Origin: CAZYMF01 sp964648215
Lineage (GTDB): Bacteria; Desulfobacterota; Binatia; HRBIN30; JACQVA1
Assembly: GCA_964648215.1 (NCBI GenBank)
Contig: CAZYMF010000063.1
Coordinates: 1 to 23,021 of the forward strand
Length of the DNA: 23,021 nt
Direction of reading: 5' to 3'
The position numbers and the translations under genes were made by a program. This document shows positions 1 to 7,973 of this stretch, piece by piece (positions within the stretch are counted from its first letter, which is position 1; each line of letters starts with the position of its first letter). The notes below the pieces were generated by a model. That model was not told the DNA's origin and made no database searches. It saw only the letters and a program-made list of their open reading frames with translations.

Positions 1-541
1 GCGACTCCGGGCTCTGCTTGGGTCCGAACACGTTGAAGTAGCGCATCCCCACGGTCTCCAGACCGTAGAGCCGGGTGAAGACGCGGCAGTACTGCTCGCC
101 GGCGAGCTTGGAGACCGCGTAGGGCGAGATCGGCGCGGTCGGCTGGTCCTCGACCTTGGGCAGCACCGGCGAGTCGCCGTAGACGGACGAAGAGGAGGCA
201 TAGACCACGCGGCGCACCTTGGCTTCGCGTGCCGCCATCAGCACGTGCAGGGTTCCGTGGGTATTGACCTCGTCACTGCTGAGCGGGTCGTCGACCGAGC
301 GCGGCACCGAGCGCAGTGCCGCCTGGTGCGATACGAAGCTCACGCCCCGCATCGCCCGCCGCACGGCCTCGAAATCACGCAGGTCTCCCTCCGCCACCTC
401 TATCTTGTCGGCGAAACCTTCCAGATTGGCCCGCAATCCGGTGCTGAAATTGTCGAAGATGCGCACGCGTTCGCCGCTCGCCACCAAGGCCTCGGCCAGG
501 CTGGCGCCGATGAAACCCGCTCCGCCCGTGATCAGATACAT
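1..541 (-). CDS. NAD-dependent UDP-sugar 4-epimerase, WbpP/TviC-like (3' end outside window)
   Basis: N-terminal 180 residues of an extended-SDR nucleotide-sugar epimerase; the gene runs off the left edge. The Rossmann motif TGGAGFIG is at residues 5-12. The substrate segment HQAALRSVPRSVDDP, the SSSSVYG segment and the catalytic pair Y141-x3-K145 (SPYAVSK) follow, then RYFNVFGPKQSP. These segments resemble UDP-GlcNAc 4-epimerases of the WbpP/TviC group more than GalE, so the likely role is cytosolic conversion of UDP-GlcNAc/GlcNAcA to the galacto form for polysaccharide assembly. The ATG at 541 is preceded by AAGGAG nine bases upstream. It lies 19 bases downstream of the HTH gene and is probably cotranscribed. 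The missing C-terminus prevents a firm substrate call; other UDP-sugar epimerases or dehydratases remain possible. Confidence 0.88.
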   Translation of the reverse strand, partial: MYLITGGAGFIGASLAEALVASGERVRIFDNFSTGLRANLEGFADKIEVAEGDLRDFEAVRRAMRGVSFVSHQAALRSVPRSVDDPLSSDEVNTHGTLHVLMAAREAKVRRVVYASSSSVYGDSPVLPKVEDQPTAPISPYAVSKLAGEQYCRVFTRLYGLETVGMRYFNVFGPKQSPES

Positions 542-550
542 GTCCCTCTT

Positions 551-556
551 CTCCTT
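551..556 (-). promoter_or_regulatory. Ribosome binding site of the epimerase gene
   Basis: On the minus strand AAGGAG lies nine bases before the ATG at 541. It supports that start codon and suggests independent initiation rather than coupling to the HTH gene upstream. Confidence 0.6.
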
Positions 557-560
557 CCGT

Positions 561-848
561 TCAATCCGCGGAGCGGCCATGGCTGCGGGACCGGGAGTGC
601 GACGAACCGTCACCCACGAGCTCCTCCAGCGCTTCCACCCGCGCCTCCAGATCCTGCGCCTTGCGCTGCACCTGCTCACCGTTGAGGGCGGCCCGCCCGC
701 CTTCTAGAAACGCGTTGCGGATCTTGTAGGCGGTGGTATGGCTCACCCGGTAGTGAGCGCTGATCTCCTCGAGCGAGCGCTCGCGCTTGATGAGCTCGAG
801 CGCCAAAGCCACCTTCTCTTCCGGTGTCAGTTTTTCCCGTGTTCTCAT
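561..848 (-). CDS. Orphan IS3 OrfA-like helix-turn-helix protein (95 aa)
   Basis: Small basic/acidic protein of 95 residues. Residues 6-50 form an HTH of the IS3/IS2 OrfA type: LTPEEKVALALELI, then LEEISAHYRVSHTTAYKIRN as the two-helix DNA-binding core. Residues 52-80 are a likely coiled coil with heptad-like Leu/Val (QVQRKAQDLEARVEALEELV), matching the leucine zipper after the HTH in IS3 OrfA. The tail is Ser/His/Arg-rich. No OrfB/DDE transposase, frameshift signal or flanking inverted repeat follows; the next gene is the epimerase 19 bases on. It has a textbook ribosome site (GGAGG, 5 bases before ATG). It may be a domesticated transposase domain acting as a DNA-binding regulator of the locus, or a remnant. 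Function is not established. Confidence 0.75.
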   Translation of the reverse strand: MRTREKLTPEEKVALALELIKRERSLEEISAHYRVSHTTAYKIRNAFLEGGRAALNGEQVQRKAQDLEARVEALEELVGDGSSHSRSRSHGRSAD

Positions 849-853
849 GTGAA

Positions 854-858
854 CCTCC
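854..858 (-). promoter_or_regulatory. Strong ribosome binding site of the HTH gene
   Basis: GGAGG on the minus strand with a 5-base spacer to the ATG at 848, among the best Shine-Dalgarno sequences in the window. It fixes the start of the short HTH gene, whose reading frame would otherwise stay open far upstream on the antisense-free side of the GT2 gene. Confidence 0.65.
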
Positions 859-886
859 GAGCCCCCCCGGCTAATGTCGGTGAGGG

Positions 887-1945
887 TCACACGTCGGTCA
901 TCGGCCGCTGCCAGGGCAGCCCCGATGCCGCCAAGCGCGGGGGCGGCATCTCCGGACGAAACCAGCGTCCGGCGAAACGAGCGAACCCGACGACGAAGCC
1001 CGCTCCCCAGCTCAGGTGCAACGTCATGAAGGCCGCTGCGATCGGCAGCAGCGAACCTCGCGCCGACCCGCGCGCCAGCGAGGCCGAGATCGCCAACACC
1101 GCGCCCGCATACACCAGCGCCAGCAGCGCCGCGCCGGCCGCCATTCCGTCGACCCAGGGCGCCAGCAAAGCGGTGCCGAGCAGGGCCGACACGAACGCGG
1201 GCGGAACGAAGTGACGCAGGCTCATCTGCCCCGGGTGCTTCTGCAGCACGCGGATCTTCCAGAACCCGTACTGCGCGAACTGCTTTGCCATCGCCTTGAG
1301 GCTCTGGCGATTCTGGTACACCGAGCGCATCGCCGGGTTCATCACGATGCGGCCGCCGGCCTTGCGCAGGCGATAGTTGAACTCGTCGTCCTGGTTGCGA
1401 ACCATCTCCTCGTCGAAGAGCCCGACTCGCTCGAAGACCGAGCGCGGCCACATCCCCATGTAGACCGTGTCGACCTCGGCCTCCTCGCGGCCGAAGTGAA
1501 AGTACGCGCCGATGCCGAACCGCGAGCTGGTGGCGATGGCGATGGCGTCGCCGATGCGGCCGCCGCCCGCGGCGACCATCGGGCCCCCGACGTTGTCGGC
1601 CCCGGTCCGTTGCCAGGTATCGACCCCGATGCGCATGTAGTCCGGTGCCAGGCGGGTGTGAGCGTCGACGCGCATGAGGAGCTCTCCACGCGCCGCCCGA
1701 ATCGCCAGGTTGAGCGCCGATGGCACGATGCGTCGCGGATTGTGCAGCAGTCGGACGCGCCCGCTGCGGCGGGCATACTCCTCGATGACGCGCGCCGAGT
1801 CGTCGCTCGAGTCGCCGTCGATCACCAGCACCTCGAAGCGCTCGGGCGGATAGTCCTGCGCCAGCACCGATTCCAGGCACGCCGCGATCGAGCCGGCCTC
1901 GTTGCGCATCGGGATGATCACAGAGACAAACGGGAGATCACTCAT
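887..1945 (-). CDS. GT2 glycosyltransferase, ExoA-like, with C-terminal membrane segments
   Basis: 352-residue family 2 glycosyltransferase. The GT-A fold starts at VSVIIPMRNEAGSI (7-20). The nucleotide-binding acidic stretch is IDGDSSDDS (42-50), the DxD-like motif is VDAHT (93-97), and the catalytic-base region is RNQDDEFNYRLRKAGG (183-198). This NxDDEF variant and overall order resemble succinoglycan ExoA. Residues about 250-330 contain hydrophobic segments (FVSALLGTALLAPW, AGAALLALVYAGAVLAI), consistent with membrane anchoring and sugar addition to a lipid-linked intermediate on the cytoplasmic face. Its ATG overlaps the stop of the upstream GT4 gene by one base (TGATG), so the two are likely translationally coupled. 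The donor and acceptor sugars cannot be read from the sequence. Confidence 0.9.
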   Translation of the reverse strand: MSDLPFVSVIIPMRNEAGSIAACLESVLAQDYPPERFEVLVIDGDSSDDSARVIEEYARRSGRVRLLHNPRRIVPSALNLAIRAARGELLMRVDAHTRLAPDYMRIGVDTWQRTGADNVGGPMVAAGGGRIGDAIAIATSSRFGIGAYFHFGREEAEVDTVYMGMWPRSVFERVGLFDEEMVRNQDDEFNYRLRKAGGRIVMNPAMRSVYQNRQSLKAMAKQFAQYGFWKIRVLQKHPGQMSLRHFVPPAFVSALLGTALLAPWVDGMAAGAALLALVYAGAVLAISASLARGSARGSLLPIAAAFMTLHLSWGAGFVVGFARFAGRWFRPEMPPPRLAASGLPWQRPMTDV

Positions 1946-3024
1946 CACTGCCGTCCGGACAACACCTGCGTGTACAGCCGTTCCATGGCCGCCACCATCT
2001 GCGGCGCAGAGAATTCCTCGGCGCGCGCGCGCGCGGCCTCGCCGCAGCGTCGACGCCGCTCGCCGTCGCCCAGCAACCCCAGCGACCGAGCCACCAGAGC
2101 GTCCCGGTCCCCGGGGCGGATCAGATAGCCGTCCCGATCCGGGCGAACGATCTCGCCGGCGCCGCCGACGTCGGTGACCACTGCCGGCAAGCCCGTCGCC
2201 ATCGCCTCCAGGACCGCGTTCGGCAATCCCTCCCACTCGGAGGTGAGCCAGAACAGATCCGCTTGCCGCAGCAGCTCGGGAACGTCGCGGCGCTCGCCGG
2301 CCACGGTGCAGCAGTCGCGCAAGCCGTTGGCGTCCACCGCGGCCTCCACCGCGGCGCGCAAGGAACCGTCACCGACGAGAAGAAAGCGCACCCCGGGTAG
2401 CTTCCGGTGCACCGCGGCCGCCGCCTCGACGAAAAGCAGGGGGTTCTTCTGCGGCACCAGACGCCCGACCATGACCACGCACGGCGCCCCGCCGTGGGCT
2501 TCGCTGGGCGGGTGGAAGCGCGTGGTGTCGATGGCATTGTAGACGACCTCGATTCGCCCTCCGGGCGCGCCGTACGTCTGCTCGATGTAGCGCGCAACCT
2601 GGCGCGAGTTGGCCACGATCGCGGCGCTGGCGGCGAACGCGCGACGGTTGAGCCGGTCGAGCCAGCGGCCCTGTCGCTTGCAGTTGCGCGCCGAGGTCAG
2701 CAGCGGCCGTCCGGTACCGGCGTTGGCGGCCCAGGCGTAGGCGTTGGCGATGAACAGCCAGGCGTGCACCAGGGCAACGCCGTCAGCGGCGAGGGCACGC
2801 CGCAGCCGCCACAGCCGCTGCGGGCGTCCGCCGCCGATCACCCGCAGCGGCACACCGAGGGCTTCGATCTCCGGTCCCCAGGGCTCGGTGCGCTCGCTCA
2901 GGCAATAGACGATCGGCGCGAAGCGCCCGTTGTCGCGCAGCCCGCGGCAGAGCACGGCGACCTGTCCCTCCGCGCCGCCCGCGGTGAGCTGGCCGATGAC
3001 GAGCGCAATCCTGCGCGCTTCCAC
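1945..3024 (-). CDS. GT4 family glycosyltransferase
   Basis: 359-residue GT-B retaining glycosyltransferase. The N-terminal acceptor domain opens with IALVIGQLTAGGAEGQVAVL (6-25), the usual glycine-rich loop of GT4 enzymes. The donor domain has VVMVGRLVPQKNPLLFVEA (183-201), then VGDGSLRAAVE, and the E-x7-E motif at E265 and E273 within SEWEGLPNAVLEAMATG. The start is GTG at 3024, the most upstream possible start in frame, and the N-terminus begins directly at the first beta strand. The role is transfer of a sugar from a nucleotide donor to a lipid-linked oligosaccharide in the cytosol. It lies 38 bases after the GT-C gene and overlaps the ExoA-like GT2 by one base. Confidence 0.92.
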   Translation of the reverse strand: MEARRIALVIGQLTAGGAEGQVAVLCRGLRDNGRFAPIVYCLSERTEPWGPEIEALGVPLRVIGGGRPQRLWRLRRALAADGVALVHAWLFIANAYAWAANAGTGRPLLTSARNCKRQGRWLDRLNRRAFAASAAIVANSRQVARYIEQTYGAPGGRIEVVYNAIDTTRFHPPSEAHGGAPCVVMVGRLVPQKNPLLFVEAAAAVHRKLPGVRFLLVGDGSLRAAVEAAVDANGLRDCCTVAGERRDVPELLRQADLFWLTSEWEGLPNAVLEAMATGLPAVVTDVGGAGEIVRPDRDGYLIRPGDRDALVARSLGLLGDGERRRRCGEAARARAEEFSAPQMVAAMERLYTQVLSGRQ

Positions 3025-3062
3025 GTGTGCCGTGACCCGTCTCGTGAATCCCGGGCTCGCGA

Positions 3063-4664
3063 CTACGACCCGGGCTGGCGCGGGCGCGAGCCCCGCTTGC
3101 GGCTGCGGATCTCCTCGCGGATGGCGGCGAGAGCCTCCTCGGAGAGCTTCCCCGCCGGTTGGAAGTCGTACAGCACGTGATACTCGCCGACGTCGAAACG
3201 GCTCGACTCGATACCCGCCTTGGCCAGATACGCCCGGAAGACCCGGTAGGAAACCTTCCCGGTCTGATCGTCACGGTACAGGTAGAAGACGTGCGAAGCG
3301 TTCGCGACCGCCGAGCGGTAGGAGCGCATACGCGTCCATTCTACCGGCTCGATGACGATCCGCTCACCCGACTCGAACACGATGTCGTACATGTTGTCGG
3401 CGCCGTAACCGTGATCGAGGCCCCGCTGCTCGAGCGCCGCGACCACGGCCCGGACAGGGGTCCGGGCATCCGAGGGCGGCGGGGCGGCGATCTGCACCGC
3501 GTGAACCACCGCCACCAGGGCCACGGCGGGCAGGACCAGGCGTGGCCGGCGCACCAGCCAGCCCGCGAGCAGGGCGCACAGGAACGGGTACAGCGGCAGA
3601 TTGTAGCGACCGACGGGCTGACCGAAGAAGCCCGAGATGCCCGTCATCACGCTCATCCCCGCGCCGGCGAGAACGACCATGGCGCCGCGGAACACCACCG
3701 GGTCCTCGGCGCGGCGCCGATAGGCCTCCCAGGCCCCGCCGAGGCCGCCGAAGACGAGCAGAACGGCGACGGCGGTGCCCGCCGCCGACCATTTGCCGTC
3801 GCGCTGTGGCTGCATGCCCAGCACCTGAAAGAGCGGCAGCGAGCGATAGAAGCGTGTCGCATCGTCCGGCGCTTGCTTCACCAGCCGGGCACTCAAGCGC
3901 CACGACGAGCCCACACGGTAGGCCAGATTGCGAGCCGTCGCCAGCGGGTGGACGATATTGCCGTAGAGCAGAGGGCTCAGGCCGACGAGGCCGGCCAGCA
4001 ACAGCAGTCGCACGTGCTTGCGCTGCGGTCGCACCCAGCGGAACAGGGCGTAGGCGTAGATCGGGACGTACGCCACGGCCAGCTGGTTCACCCACAGAGA
4101 GAAGCCGGTAATGAAGCCGAGGGCCGCCAGTCGCGCTCGCTCCACGCGCTGGAGCAGGAGTAGCACCAGGAGGGCGCTGGCCAGGATCATCACGACGTTG
4201 GAGTGCCCGCCCCACGCCGTGAAGCCCCACTGGAAGGCGAACGGCGAGGGCAACGCCACCAGCGCCGCCGCCACGTAGCCGGCGGTGCGCCCGAACAGAG
4301 AAGCCGCCACCAGCCCGGTGAGCGGGATCCAGGTCACGGCGAACGCCGTGGGGACCAACCGCAGCGTGGTCATCGACTCCCCGAGCAGACCGAACACCCC
4401 GGCGACCAGGTAGGCTTCGAAGGCGCCCAGGTAGTATGGGCCGTAGAAGAACACCGGGCGCGCGCCGCGCAGGATGTGGCGCCCCATGATTCCGACCAGG
4501 CCCTCGGCGGCGACGAACGCCTGCGGCTCGCAGGCGTCGATGCGCCACGGGTGCGCCAGGTAGAGCCAGCGCAGCCCCAGGCTCACGGCCACGCAAGCCA
4601 CGCACAGCGCCGCAGCCAGCCGCGCCGTCGCGCGTTCGCCTACTGCCGTCGTCACCCTCTGCAC
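3063..4664 (-). CDS. Polytopic GT-C type glycosyltransferase (GT39/ArnT-like)
   Basis: 533-residue membrane protein with about ten hydrophobic segments between residues 15 and 400, then a soluble C-terminal domain of roughly 120 residues. After the first membrane segment a periplasmic loop carries acidic residues D43 and E46 (WRIDACEPQAF), followed by FFYGPYYLGAFEAYL; this arrangement is typical of GT-C enzymes that use polyprenyl-phosphate sugars. The likely role is adding a sugar to the glycan or lipid on the periplasmic side. Start GTG at 4664 is the longest possible; a second GTG lies three codons in and the ribosome site is weak. It is 25 bases from the SGNH gene upstream. Sequence similarity to characterised GT39 proteins is low by eye, so the exact family is uncertain. 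Confidence 0.8.
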   Translation of the reverse strand: MQRVTTAVGERATARLAAALCVACVAVSLGLRWLYLAHPWRIDACEPQAFVAAEGLVGIMGRHILRGARPVFFYGPYYLGAFEAYLVAGVFGLLGESMTTLRLVPTAFAVTWIPLTGLVAASLFGRTAGYVAAALVALPSPFAFQWGFTAWGGHSNVVMILASALLVLLLLQRVERARLAALGFITGFSLWVNQLAVAYVPIYAYALFRWVRPQRKHVRLLLLAGLVGLSPLLYGNIVHPLATARNLAYRVGSSWRLSARLVKQAPDDATRFYRSLPLFQVLGMQPQRDGKWSAAGTAVAVLLVFGGLGGAWEAYRRRAEDPVVFRGAMVVLAGAGMSVMTGISGFFGQPVGRYNLPLYPFLCALLAGWLVRRPRLVLPAVALVAVVHAVQIAAPPPSDARTPVRAVVAALEQRGLDHGYGADNMYDIVFESGERIVIEPVEWTRMRSYRSAVANASHVFYLYRDDQTGKVSYRVFRAYLAKAGIESSRFDVGEYHVLYDFQPAGKLSEEALAAIREEIRSRKRGSRPRQPGS

Positions 4665-4689
4665 CCGTCGTCGATCCCGCGCGTCGCGG

Positions 4690-6186
4690 CTACGAGCCGT
4701 GCGAGCGCTCCGCCATGACCTGTCGGATGAACTCGGCGTAGCGGAGGCCGAGCTTGGCCGCCCCGATGTAGTTCACGTGGTGCCAATCGTTGAAATCCTC
4801 CACGGGAAGGGCGGCCGCGAGATCGTGGAAGTAAACCCCCCGGTACTTCTCTGCCAGGCCCCGCAGGAAGCGGAGGTGGGCGCGGTAGTAGGCACTGTCC
4901 TCGTACTGGCTGAAGATCAACGGGCTTTCCGGACTATTGACGATGACCACCGAGACACCGTGCCGCGAAAAGTTGGCGATCAGTCGTTCGAGCTCCTCGT
5001 GCTCTCCGCGTTCGTGGAAGCGGTAGTGTCGGATCCCCACGATCGACGCCTGATAGGCGCGCATGCGCTCGCCGAAGGGCGTCTTGGCCGCTACCGCCTG
5101 CCACCACCGATCGATGAACTCCTGGCCGACGGCGTTCCCCATGCGCAGGAACTCGCGCACCTGTCGATGATCGGTCGACGGGTCCGGGTGAATGCGCGCG
5201 CGCCCCGAGGGCGCGTCGGCGTGGGCTTCGCCCCGAAGCTGCAGGCCGAGCAGCCGCGTATCGCTGCTGTCTCCGGAGGCGCGCGGGACCCAATAGCCGT
5301 CGGCGACCACCCGCAGAAAGCGTCTCGGCGTCGGCGGCAGAGCGACATCGAGCGTTTTCCACCCCGGGGCGGTCTCCAACCGCTCGGCCAGAGGTCGCTC
5401 CCCGACCGAGAAGTCGAGCCGGACGCGACCGCGCTGCTCGATCCAATCCGGGCTGACGAAGTAATCGAGCTTCAGCTTGCTGGCATGGTCCAGGGGCAAC
5501 CCGAAAACCGGCCGGGTGTAGCCATCCCCGTACAGACCGTAAGCGTGGCGCGGCTTTGCCCGGAGCACCGCGGAGGCCAGGAGCTTCGCGTGATCCTGGA
5601 CGCAGGAGCGAATCGCCTTGCGATAGCGGTACAGGTTGCTGACGCTGGCGAGCATCAGATCCAGCTCGCTGGAAACCGTCGACAGGTACGCATGCCTCTC
5701 CCAGAGCGTCCGCCAGGGGGGCAGAACGTAACGAACCTGCTCTTTCAGGTCCCGCTCGAAGCCGGGGTTGAGGAAGTCGGCGATGTTGAGGATCAGGACA
5801 ACGATGTCCGGCTGCATCGCCGCGCGTTCCGTCTCGAAGAACAGTCGATAGTCGGACGGCTTGATCCCCGGCATCAGCAGCCGGTGCACGTCGAGCTTCG
5901 CGGCCGGGTCCTCCGCCTCGATCAGGCTGTCGACCTGGTAGTGGTCGAAGGAACCGGACACCGAGCTGCCCATGGCGATCACCCGCGTCGCTCCGGGCGG
6001 CTTGGGCCGGTGCAGGTGATGCGTCTCGAGCAGGAACTGGTAGCCGTAGTCGGTCCACGGCGTGGTCAGCTTGGGGATTCGCCAGAAGTAGGCGTTGAAG
6101 CCGAGATCGAGCAGCAGGAGGAACAGGACCGGAACAGCGTTCCACCAGCCCGCCCCCTTCTCGGACGAGGGTCTAGAATCGGACAT
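4690..6186 (-). CDS. Membrane-anchored SGNH protein, AlgJ/DltD-like partner of MBOAT, with beta-sandwich-like insert
   Basis: 498 residues. A single N-terminal membrane anchor (about 16-34) precedes an extracytoplasmic SGNH fold. Block I is VIAMGSSVSGSF with S75 as candidate nucleophile, and the C-terminal Asp-His pair is D467/H470 in NDWHHVN. Residues about 245-320 do not look like the SGNH core: they contain alternating beta-like segments ending in GYWVPRASGDSSDTRLLGL, resembling a jelly-roll/carbohydrate-binding insert. The first codons overlap the MBOAT gene by 14 bases. In AlgI/AlgJ/AlgX and DltB/DltD systems an MBOAT exports an acyl group and an SGNH protein moves it to the polymer; the same role is inferred here. 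It could instead be an esterase. Confidence 0.82.
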   Translation of the reverse strand: MSDSRPSSEKGAGWWNAVPVLFLLLLDLGFNAYFWRIPKLTTPWTDYGYQFLLETHHLHRPKPPGATRVIAMGSSVSGSFDHYQVDSLIEAEDPAAKLDVHRLLMPGIKPSDYRLFFETERAAMQPDIVVLILNIADFLNPGFERDLKEQVRYVLPPWRTLWERHAYLSTVSSELDLMLASVSNLYRYRKAIRSCVQDHAKLLASAVLRAKPRHAYGLYGDGYTRPVFGLPLDHASKLKLDYFVSPDWIEQRGRVRLDFSVGERPLAERLETAPGWKTLDVALPPTPRRFLRVVADGYWVPRASGDSSDTRLLGLQLRGEAHADAPSGRARIHPDPSTDHRQVREFLRMGNAVGQEFIDRWWQAVAAKTPFGERMRAYQASIVGIRHYRFHERGEHEELERLIANFSRHGVSVVIVNSPESPLIFSQYEDSAYYRAHLRFLRGLAEKYRGVYFHDLAAALPVEDFNDWHHVNYIGAAKLGLRYAEFIRQVMAERSHGS

Positions 6187-7636
6187 AGATGAACTGCGTC
6201 GCGCCGGTTTCGCCCCACAGCAGGATGGCGAACCCGAGAGCGAAGTACCCGGCCCAGCGTACCACGGGCAGGCTCACCGCCACTTTGTGGCGCTGGAGCA
6301 GGTGCACGGTCTCCATGAGAAGCGCCGCCCCGATCACGATGACCACGTCGCCGGGGCTCCAGCGCAGATGGCTCAGGCCCCAAACGCCCTGCGCGGCCCC
6401 GTGACGGGCAAGGCGAGCGGCACTGCCGAGGATTCCTTGGCAGGCATGCGTGAACATATACCAGGCGTCGGACAGGTCCGGGGCACGGAAGAAGATCAGG
6501 GAAGCGACCACGAGGTTGAAGGTGACGATCGGCCCCGCGACCCGGTGCAACCGTTGCAGCAGCGGGCGCTGTTGCAGAAAGCGTTTGCGCCGGCGCATCG
6601 TGAGGGAGCGACCAGCCATGTAGGTTGCATGGATCACGCCGAACACGACGAACGGCCAGGCCGCTCCGTGCCAGACACCCACCGCGACCATGTTGATCAT
6701 CAGGCTGGCCACCAGTCCCGCCTGCCCCCAGTTGCGCAGGGCCATCCGCAGCGGCATGAACACGTAGTCGGTCAGCCAGCTGGTGAGGCTCATGTGCCAG
6801 CGGCGCCAGAAGTCCTGGATGTTCTCGGCGTAGAAGGGCGAGTCGAAGTTCGGCGGCGAGTGAAAGCCCAGAACGCGACCCGCGCCGATGGCGATGTCGG
6901 TGATACCGGAGAAGTCGGCGTAGAGCTGGATGGCGAACAGGTAGCTGCCAAGGGCCAACACCGGACCCGACCACTGATGGGGGTGGGCGAAGACCGGATC
7001 GACCACCATGGCCAGGCGGTCGGCGACCACCAGCTTCTTGAAGAAGCCGAAGAGCATGAGTCGCAGGCCGCTGGCGATGAGCTCGGGGCGGGTGGTCTGC
7101 AGGTTCTGGACCTGGCCGAGGAAGTCTCCGGCTCGCTGGATCGGTCCGCTGAGAATCTGCGGGAAGAACGCGGCGAAGGAGGCCACGGCCACGAAATCCT
7201 CGCACGGCTCGATGCGCTGCCAGTAGACGTCGACGACGTAGCTGATCAGCTTGAAGGTGTAGTACGAGATCCCGACGGCGGCCACGCCGCTGGGCAAGTG
7301 CGACACCCAGGCGCCGCCGTGCGGGTGCTCGAGCAAGCCGAACGACAGCTGGGCAAGATACTTCAGGGCGAAGAGCGGCAGCAGCAGCACGGCCACACCG
7401 CCGGTCAACAACCGACGGCGCGCGCGTTCCTCGGTGAGGGTGGCCATACGTCTGGCCAGCACGAAGGCGACCGCCGTGACGGCCAGCAGCAGGAAGGCGA
7501 AGGGAACGCTCCAGCTGACGTAGAACAGGTACGAGCTGACCAGCAGGTACGTGCAGCGCCAGCGAATCGGACAGAGATGATAGCCGCAGGCAACGATCGC
7601 CAGAAAGACGACAAAGTCCAAGGAGTTGAACAGCAT
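6173..7636 (-). CDS. MBOAT family membrane O-acyltransferase (AlgI/DltB-like)
   Basis: 487-residue polytopic protein with the MBOAT signature. FWRRWHMSLTSWLTDYVFMPL (276-296) contains the conserved H281, and VWHGAAWPFVVFGVIHA (321-337) contains the invariant H323, equivalent to the essential histidine of AlgI, plus H336. FQLYADFSGITDIAIG-like text (AIQLYADFSG, 235-244) and FFPQILSGPIQR (158-168) are also family hallmarks. The role is transfer of an acyl group from a cytoplasmic donor across the membrane for esterification of a periplasmic glycan. The donor is probably one of the two adjacent ACPs, as in DltB, which takes D-Ala from DltC. The ATG at 7636 follows AAGG with a suitable spacer; the gene sits 18 bases after ACP 1 and overlaps the SGNH gene. 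Confidence 0.95.
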   Translation of the reverse strand: MLFNSLDFVVFLAIVACGYHLCPIRWRCTYLLVSSYLFYVSWSVPFAFLLLAVTAVAFVLARRMATLTEERARRRLLTGGVAVLLLPLFALKYLAQLSFGLLEHPHGGAWVSHLPSGVAAVGISYYTFKLISYVVDVYWQRIEPCEDFVAVASFAAFFPQILSGPIQRAGDFLGQVQNLQTTRPELIASGLRLMLFGFFKKLVVADRLAMVVDPVFAHPHQWSGPVLALGSYLFAIQLYADFSGITDIAIGAGRVLGFHSPPNFDSPFYAENIQDFWRRWHMSLTSWLTDYVFMPLRMALRNWGQAGLVASLMINMVAVGVWHGAAWPFVVFGVIHATYMAGRSLTMRRRKRFLQQRPLLQRLHRVAGPIVTFNLVVASLIFFRAPDLSDAWYMFTHACQGILGSAARLARHGAAQGVWGLSHLRWSPGDVVIVIGAALLMETVHLLQRHKVAVSLPVVRWAGYFALGFAILLWGETGATQFIYVRF

Positions 7637-7654
7637 CGCGCCGACCTTGCCCGA

Positions 7655-7897
7655 TCAAGCCGCCTTGCGGCCGATCAATGCGATGAACTCGCCGACGTTG
7701 GCGAGGCCGTTCACCTCCTTGGTGGTGAACTTCACGTTGAAACTGCGTTCGACCGCCACAACCAGGTTGATGTGATTGAGAGAGTCCCACTCCTCGATGT
7801 CCTTCGCGGTCATGCCGTCGTGGATCTGGATCGACTCGTCGTCGAACACGTCTTGAAAGATCCGATTCAGCCGTTGTCTGATTTCCTCTTCGATCAT
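7655..7897 (-). CDS. Acyl carrier protein 1
   Basis: 80-residue acidic four-helix carrier protein. The phosphopantetheine serine is S39 in the motif EEWDSLNHINLV. It aligns without gaps to ACP 2 at 8972-9220, with 56 of 80 residues identical by hand count. It is distinct from a typical fatty-acid AcpP (which has DSLD), and the W-DSL-N-H form is common in single-purpose carrier proteins of secondary or glycan metabolism. Placed immediately before the MBOAT gene (18 bases), it is the likely acyl donor to that enzyme, like DltC for DltB. The ATG at 7897 is preceded by a purine-rich GAGAGAGAAA stretch. A dedicated phosphopantetheinyl transferase is not in the window. Confidence 0.95.
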   Translation of the reverse strand: MIEEEIRQRLNRIFQDVFDDESIQIHDGMTAKDIEEWDSLNHINLVVAVERSFNVKFTTKEVNGLANVGEFIALIGRKAA

Positions 7898-7973
7898 GGT
7901 ACGTTTCTCTCTCTCACCCCCACACCGATTGACCCCAGTCGGCGCCTCCGCGCAGCCGCCGCGGCTCCCGTGG

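Noticed and set aside
561..848. A complete insertion sequence at the HTH gene
   Set aside because: No OrfB, no terminal inverted repeats, no target-site duplication; the flanking genes are intact and closely spaced.
2026..2037. GCGCGCGCGC run as a Z-DNA or regulatory element
   Set aside because: It lies inside the GT4 coding sequence, encodes an Arg/Ala stretch, and is expected in GC-rich DNA.
4699..6192. Long plus-strand open frame of nearly 500 codons, opposite the SGNH gene
   Set aside because: It is the antisense shadow of a GC-rich gene. Its translation is low-complexity R/E/D/V-rich without domain motifs, while the minus strand encodes a clear SGNH protein in the same span.
7898..7973. 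Terminator or riboswitch in the 76-base gap between the methyltransferase and ACP 1
   Set aside because: Only a very weak CCGA/TCGG pairing with a wobble and no T-run; nothing resembling a known riboswitch core.
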